DNA of 9,032 nucleotides from an uncultured Collinsella sp. (GTDB taxonomy: Bacteria > Actinomycetota > Coriobacteriia > Coriobacteriales > Coriobacteriaceae), in the NCBI GenBank assembly GCA_900543845.1, contig UQTD01000070.1, positions 1 to 9,032 on the forward strand, in the 5' to 3' direction. The notes beneath the pieces are model-generated. The model was not told the origin of the DNA. It saw only the letters and a program-made list of their open reading frames with translations, and ran no database searches. Below, one piece after another: positions 6,487 to 9,032 of this stretch (its first letter is position 1; each line of letters opens with the position of its first letter). The position numbers were made by a program, and so were the translations under genes.

Positions 6487-6514
6487 AAGTGAATAGCATT
6501 TACATCCAAAAAGA

Positions 6515-6544
6515 TAATGAACATAACCTATAGCATGTTCATTA
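6515..6544. other. Hairpin or dyad inside the inverted-repeat region
   Basis: TAATGAACAT (6515-6524) and ATGTTCATTA (6535-6544) are perfectly complementary around a 10-nt spacer. The arms are AT-rich, unlike the GC-rich genes on either side. It has no T-run. It could be a protein-binding dyad, or structure belonging to a mobile element bounded by the two repeat copies. Confidence 0.5.
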
Positions 6545-6586
6545 AAATTGGCTTCAATACGCCTTAAACCAGTCGGGTTGGCTGCT

Positions 6587-6661
6587 TTAGGGGGTTATAG
6601 GGGTCGCCCGAACGTCAATTTGGGTGGTTTTGCCTGCTACTAAAATGGTAACAGTACTCAT
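6587..6661 (-). CDS. Possible 24-residue small protein carried by the repeat
   Basis: On the - strand, ATG at 6661-6659 opens a 24-codon frame starting MSTVTILVAGKTT and ending in TAA (6589-6587). AAAAGGG, about 5 nt upstream of the ATG, is a good ribosome binding site, and both it and the start lie within the repeat copy at 6647-6681. The peptide has a short hydrophobic start and no recognised domain. No convincing promoter is seen. It may be a remnant of a longer gene end copied with the repeat, or a chance frame. Confidence 0.3.
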   Translation of the reverse strand: MSTVTILVAGKTTQIDVRATPITP

Positions 6662-6681
6662 ATTTGCCCTTTTTTGCCCAC
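6647..6681 (-). repeat. Right copy of the inverted ~35-bp repeat
   Basis: Reverse complement of the left copy at 6452-6486 with four mismatches. The two copies point at each other across about 160 nt of AT-richer DNA. A transcript through the region could fold into a long imperfect stem. The arrangement fits a small non-autonomous mobile element with terminal inverted repeats, or two independent insertions of an interspersed repeat. No target-site duplication is obvious. Confidence 0.8.
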
Positions 6682-6689
6682 AGGCCTTT

Positions 6690-6852
6690 GAGGTTGCGGC
6701 GAAAAGGGCTTGTTTTGATTGTTTGAGGCAGGCACGAGGCACGGAAACGATGTCTGGAGGGGCGGAGCGGCTTGGAATTCATCCGTAGAGGTCTTCATTG
6801 GCTGCGCCAGGAGTGCTTCCGGGTGCTGGTGCAAAAGGAGTGTCCCTAACTG
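6690..6852. other. Intergenic stretch with no assignable gene
   Basis: Between the right repeat copy and the palindrome at 6853 I see no gene, promoter or RNA gene. A weak 7-bp stem with one G-U pair (GCGCCAG 6804-6810, CTGGTGC 6826-6832) is the only local structure noted. Any frames through here lack a ribosome binding site and domain content. Confidence 0.5.
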
Positions 6853-6890
6853 CCGCAGGGGGCGTCGGCCGTGGCCGACGCCCCCTGCGG
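6853..6890 (-). terminator. 18-bp perfect palindrome, probable terminator of the acyltransferase gene
   Basis: CCGCAGGGGGCGTCGGCC (6853-6870) and its exact reverse complement (6873-6890) are separated by only GT. It starts 23 nt beyond the stop codon of the - strand acyltransferase gene and faces the convergent operon. On the - strand the bases after the stem read CAGTTAGGG, so there is no U-tract. The stem would be very stable, and this may be a U-less terminator of the sort proposed for actinobacteria, or an mRNA 3'-end stabiliser. It is symmetric, so it could act in both directions. Confidence 0.7.
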
Positions 6891-6913
6891 GTGTAAGCAG
6901 ATTTGGCTGCGCG

Positions 6914-9032
6914 TTACTTGTCGGTGCCCAGCTTGTGTGGCTTGTAGGCGAGGGCATTGACGAGTGCGTCGGCGGCGGACTTGACGGCTGCCGGCTGCGG
7001 ATCGTTGACGTGGTCCTCGGGGTGCACGGGCAGGTCTTTCTTGACTGCATCGTGGATCAGGTTGAGGTACTCGGTCACGCCGGTAGTCGACAGGTGCGTG
7101 CCGTCGCCATCGAACAGGTCGTTGCGGTTGGCGCTGTGCCCGTACCAGTCGATAACGCGTACATTCTTGTAGCGCGTGGCGGCGTTGGCGATGGCCTGGT
7201 TCGTGGACCCGACCCACGGCTGCGGGCTACGCGTGTTTACAAACACGACGATACGCTGCTCGCCGGCGTCGGCCATAATCGCGTCGACCTGGGCGTCCGT
7301 TACCAAACCGTTGGTGCCCAGGGCAAAGACCACGATCTTGCCGGCAAGATTCTGCTGGATATAGCCCTCAAATGTCGCGCGGCCCGCATCAAACTGGCGG
7401 CCCTTTTCGGCATCGATATGGCTGTGCGGGAACACGCCGTCAAAGGAATCAACGGCGCGCAGCGACACGGAGTCGCCGATCATCAACAGGTCGTAGGAGC
7501 CATCGGGGAAGCCGTCGTTGTCCTTGTCGGTGTCGTCGGCCGCTTGCTGGTCGGTGGGCGCGGTGTTTTCGGCTTCCTTGTTCAGAACTTCGGCGCCCTC
7601 GCCGCTCAGCGCAGACGTCTCGGGCACAAAGATCAGACCGCCCAGTGCAACGACCAACACGACAGCGCAGGCTGCGCAGACAGGGACGTGCGCGCGTGCC
7701 CAGTTGGCGGGCGTGGTGGTGCCATCGCGGAATTCGGCGACGGTGCGGCCGAAGGCACCCTTCCTAAATGGCGTTTCGATAAAGCGATAGGAACACTCGG
7801 CTACGGCGACCACCAGCAGCACCTGCAAAATGTACTGCCACCAGGGCGTATCGTTGATGTTGGCGACCGGGTTCATGAGCAACAGCAGCGGATAGTGCCA
7901 CAGGTAGATACTGTACGAGCGCTTGCCAACCCACACGAGTGGCTCGGCGGACAGCGCGCGGGCAACCATTCCCTGGGGCTGCACACAGGCCGCGATGACC
8001 ATGAGCGTGAGGATGGAGCATAACAGCGTGCCGCCGCGATACTGGAACGCGGTGTAGCCGTTGGTGAGCGCGACCATGGCGGCAAGGCCAACCAGACCCA
8101 CGACGCCCAACACATCGATGGATGCGGGCGAGGACCAAAAGCGCACGAGGGCGCTCGGCTGTGCCGGGGCGGTCTCGGCTGATTCGTCGGCCTTCTCGCC
8201 AGGCTTGCCCTCGGCATTCTTGCCGTGCTTGGCGGCGCCAGCCAGGCGATTGAGCCCCAAACGATGTGCGAGACGCACCGGCGCCAGGTCGCGATCGGGG
8301 ATAAAGGCCATCCAGGCACCCAGCAGCAGCGAGAACACGCGGGTGTCGGTGCCGTAGTACACGCGGCTGGGGTCGGCGGCAGGGTTGTAAAGCACCATCA
8401 TGGCGAGGGCAGATACCGCGGCAAGGCCCAGAACCACGCGGCGCGTGTGGGGCTTGCTTACATGCATGGATACCATGGCAAACAGCAGTGGCGGCCAAAT
8501 CAGGTAGAACTGTTCCTCGATGGCAAGCGACCAAAAGTGCGTGAGCGGCGAGGGGTCGCCCAGAGCATTGAAGTACGAGACGTTTTGGGCAATCTGCCAC
8601 CAGTTGTTGAAGAACAGCAGCGACGGCAGGATGTCAGGGCGCATCTTGGTGAGCATCACGTGGTTAAAGATGGTACACAGCGCGCAGGTCACGAACACTA
8701 CCGTTACCACGGCGGGGACCAGGCGACGGATGCGGCGAATCCAGAAGCTCTTAAGGTCGATGCGGCCGGTCTTAGCGACTTCGTTGAGCAGCAAGCGCGT
8801 GATCAGATAGCCCGAAAGCACAAAGAAGATCGTAACGCCGAGCAGGCCGCCCTGAGCCCACGTGAGGTTGAGGTGATAGAGCACCACCGCGACGACGGCG
8901 AGCGTGCGCAGACCGTCGAGGGCGGGGATATAGCGAGATTTGGGACGAGCAGGCGCCTGTTCTTTTGCGGCGCTGTTGGTGTGGGCGCCCTTGTTGGTGG
9001 GCGTTCGATGCGGGCTCGGGCCGCGTCGCGAC
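6914..9032 (-). CDS. OafA/OatA-like acyltransferase with C-terminal SGNH domain (5' partial)
   Basis: The frame runs off the right edge; 705 residues are visible (numbered from the first full codon, 9031-9029). A Thr/Ala/Pro-rich lead (1-32) precedes RYIPALDGLR and the first helix. The family's Arg-x10-His catalytic pair is seen at R42 and H53. An acyltransferase_3 domain of about ten helices runs to about 420, with FWSLAIEEQFYLIWP and YSIYLWHYP as typical motifs. It is interrupted by a charged, Lys/Glu/Ala-rich loop at about 266-296. A further helix at about 448-470 leads to an acidic linker and an outside SGNH domain at about 512-665. That domain has GDS (Ser521), LGTNG (Asn574) and DGTH (Asp643, His646), a complete set. 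Such proteins move acetyl groups across the membrane and attach them to peptidoglycan, teichoic acid or exopolysaccharide; the acceptor is unknown here. A GTG at 8887 would cut off R42, so it is not the start. Confidence 0.92.
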   Translation of the reverse strand, partial: SRRGPSPHRTPTNKGAHTNSAAKEQAPARPKSRYIPALDGLRTLAVVAVVLYHLNLTWAQGGLLGVTIFFVLSGYLITRLLLNEVAKTGRIDLKSFWIRRIRRLVPAVVTVVFVTCALCTIFNHVMLTKMRPDILPSLLFFNNWWQIAQNVSYFNALGDPSPLTHFWSLAIEEQFYLIWPPLLFAMVSMHVSKPHTRRVVLGLAAVSALAMMVLYNPAADPSRVYYGTDTRVFSLLLGAWMAFIPDRDLAPVRLAHRLGLNRLAGAAKHGKNAEGKPGEKADESAETAPAQPSALVRFWSSPASIDVLGVVGLVGLAAMVALTNGYTAFQYRGGTLLCSILTLMVIAACVQPQGMVARALSAEPLVWVGKRSYSIYLWHYPLLLLMNPVANINDTPWWQYILQVLLVVAVAECSYRFIETPFRKGAFGRTVAEFRDGTTTPANWARAHVPVCAACAVVLVVALGGLIFVPETSALSGEGAEVLNKEAENTAPTDQQAADDTDKDNDGFPDGSYDLLMIGDSVSLRAVDSFDGVFPHSHIDAEKGRQFDAGRATFEGYIQQNLAGKIVVFALGTNGLVTDAQVDAIMADAGEQRIVVFVNTRSPQPWVGSTNQAIANAATRYKNVRVIDWYGHSANRNDLFDGDGTHLSTTGVTEYLNLIHDAVKKDLPVHPEDHVNDPQPAAVKSAADALVNALAYKPHKLGTDK

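Noticed and set aside
6804..6832. Weak stem GCGCCAG/CTGGTGC as a terminator
   Set aside because: It is a short stem with a G-U pair, a long loop and no T-run in either direction.
6719..8023. 434-codon + strand frame opposite the acyltransferase
   Set aside because: It covers intergenic DNA and the antisense of the SGNH domain and resembles no protein; the - strand gene carries clear family motifs.
8885..8887. GTG as start codon of the acyltransferase
   Set aside because: The frame continues upstream to the window edge and encodes the family's LDGLR segment with the catalytic Arg, which this start would remove.

Overview
The window looks like chromosomal DNA of a high-GC actinobacterium. The best guess is the class Coriobacteriia, a Collinsella-like gut species. 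This rests on strongly G/C-biased third codon positions, GTG and TTG starts, a perfect TATAAT -10 box, and an NRAMP-related transporter of the type characterised from Eggerthella lenta. The assignment is an inference; there is no rRNA or other taxonomic marker here.

Layout. (1) 3-119: 3' end of an unidentified + strand gene. (2) 199-2879: promoter, then a small YtxH-like membrane-anchored protein, a PRC-barrel protein whose start overlaps the ytxH-like stop (TAATG), a strong hairpin, and a membrane-anchored NodB-fold (CE4) protein that has lost its metal-binding and catalytic histidines. (3) 2880-3253: an intergenic region with a near-perfect palindromic element, an extended -10 promoter, and a roughly 200-nt structured leader that may encode a 10-residue leader peptide. 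(4) 3254-6369: a two-gene operon. The first gene combines PRC-barrel, MgtE_N and paired CBS domains with five membrane helices that lack the recognisable MgtE pore signatures. The second, 8 nt downstream, is an NRAMP-fold protein with the altered ion-site residues of the NRMT (Mg2+) branch. A textbook intrinsic terminator follows. (5) 6370-6913: an AT-richer region between convergent genes, with two inverted copies of a ~35-bp repeat that carries an ATG (one copy with a ribosome binding site and a 24-codon open frame), an internal hairpin, and an 18-bp perfect palindrome that probably ends the opposing gene. (6) 6914-9032, - strand: an OafA/OatA-like acyltransferase fused to an SGNH esterase-like domain; its 5' end lies outside the window.

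How the parts fit. The most interesting unit is the leader + MgtE-like + NRMT operon. An MgtE-type cytosolic Mg2+ sensor sits on a membrane domain that looks unable to conduct Mg2+, next to a transporter that probably does carry Mg2+. I infer that the MgtE-like protein may act as a sensor or regulatory partner of the NRMT, with the leader adding RNA-level control. The other genes point to the cell envelope: a stress-type membrane protein pair, a probable pseudo-deacetylase, and a surface-polymer O-acetyltransferase.
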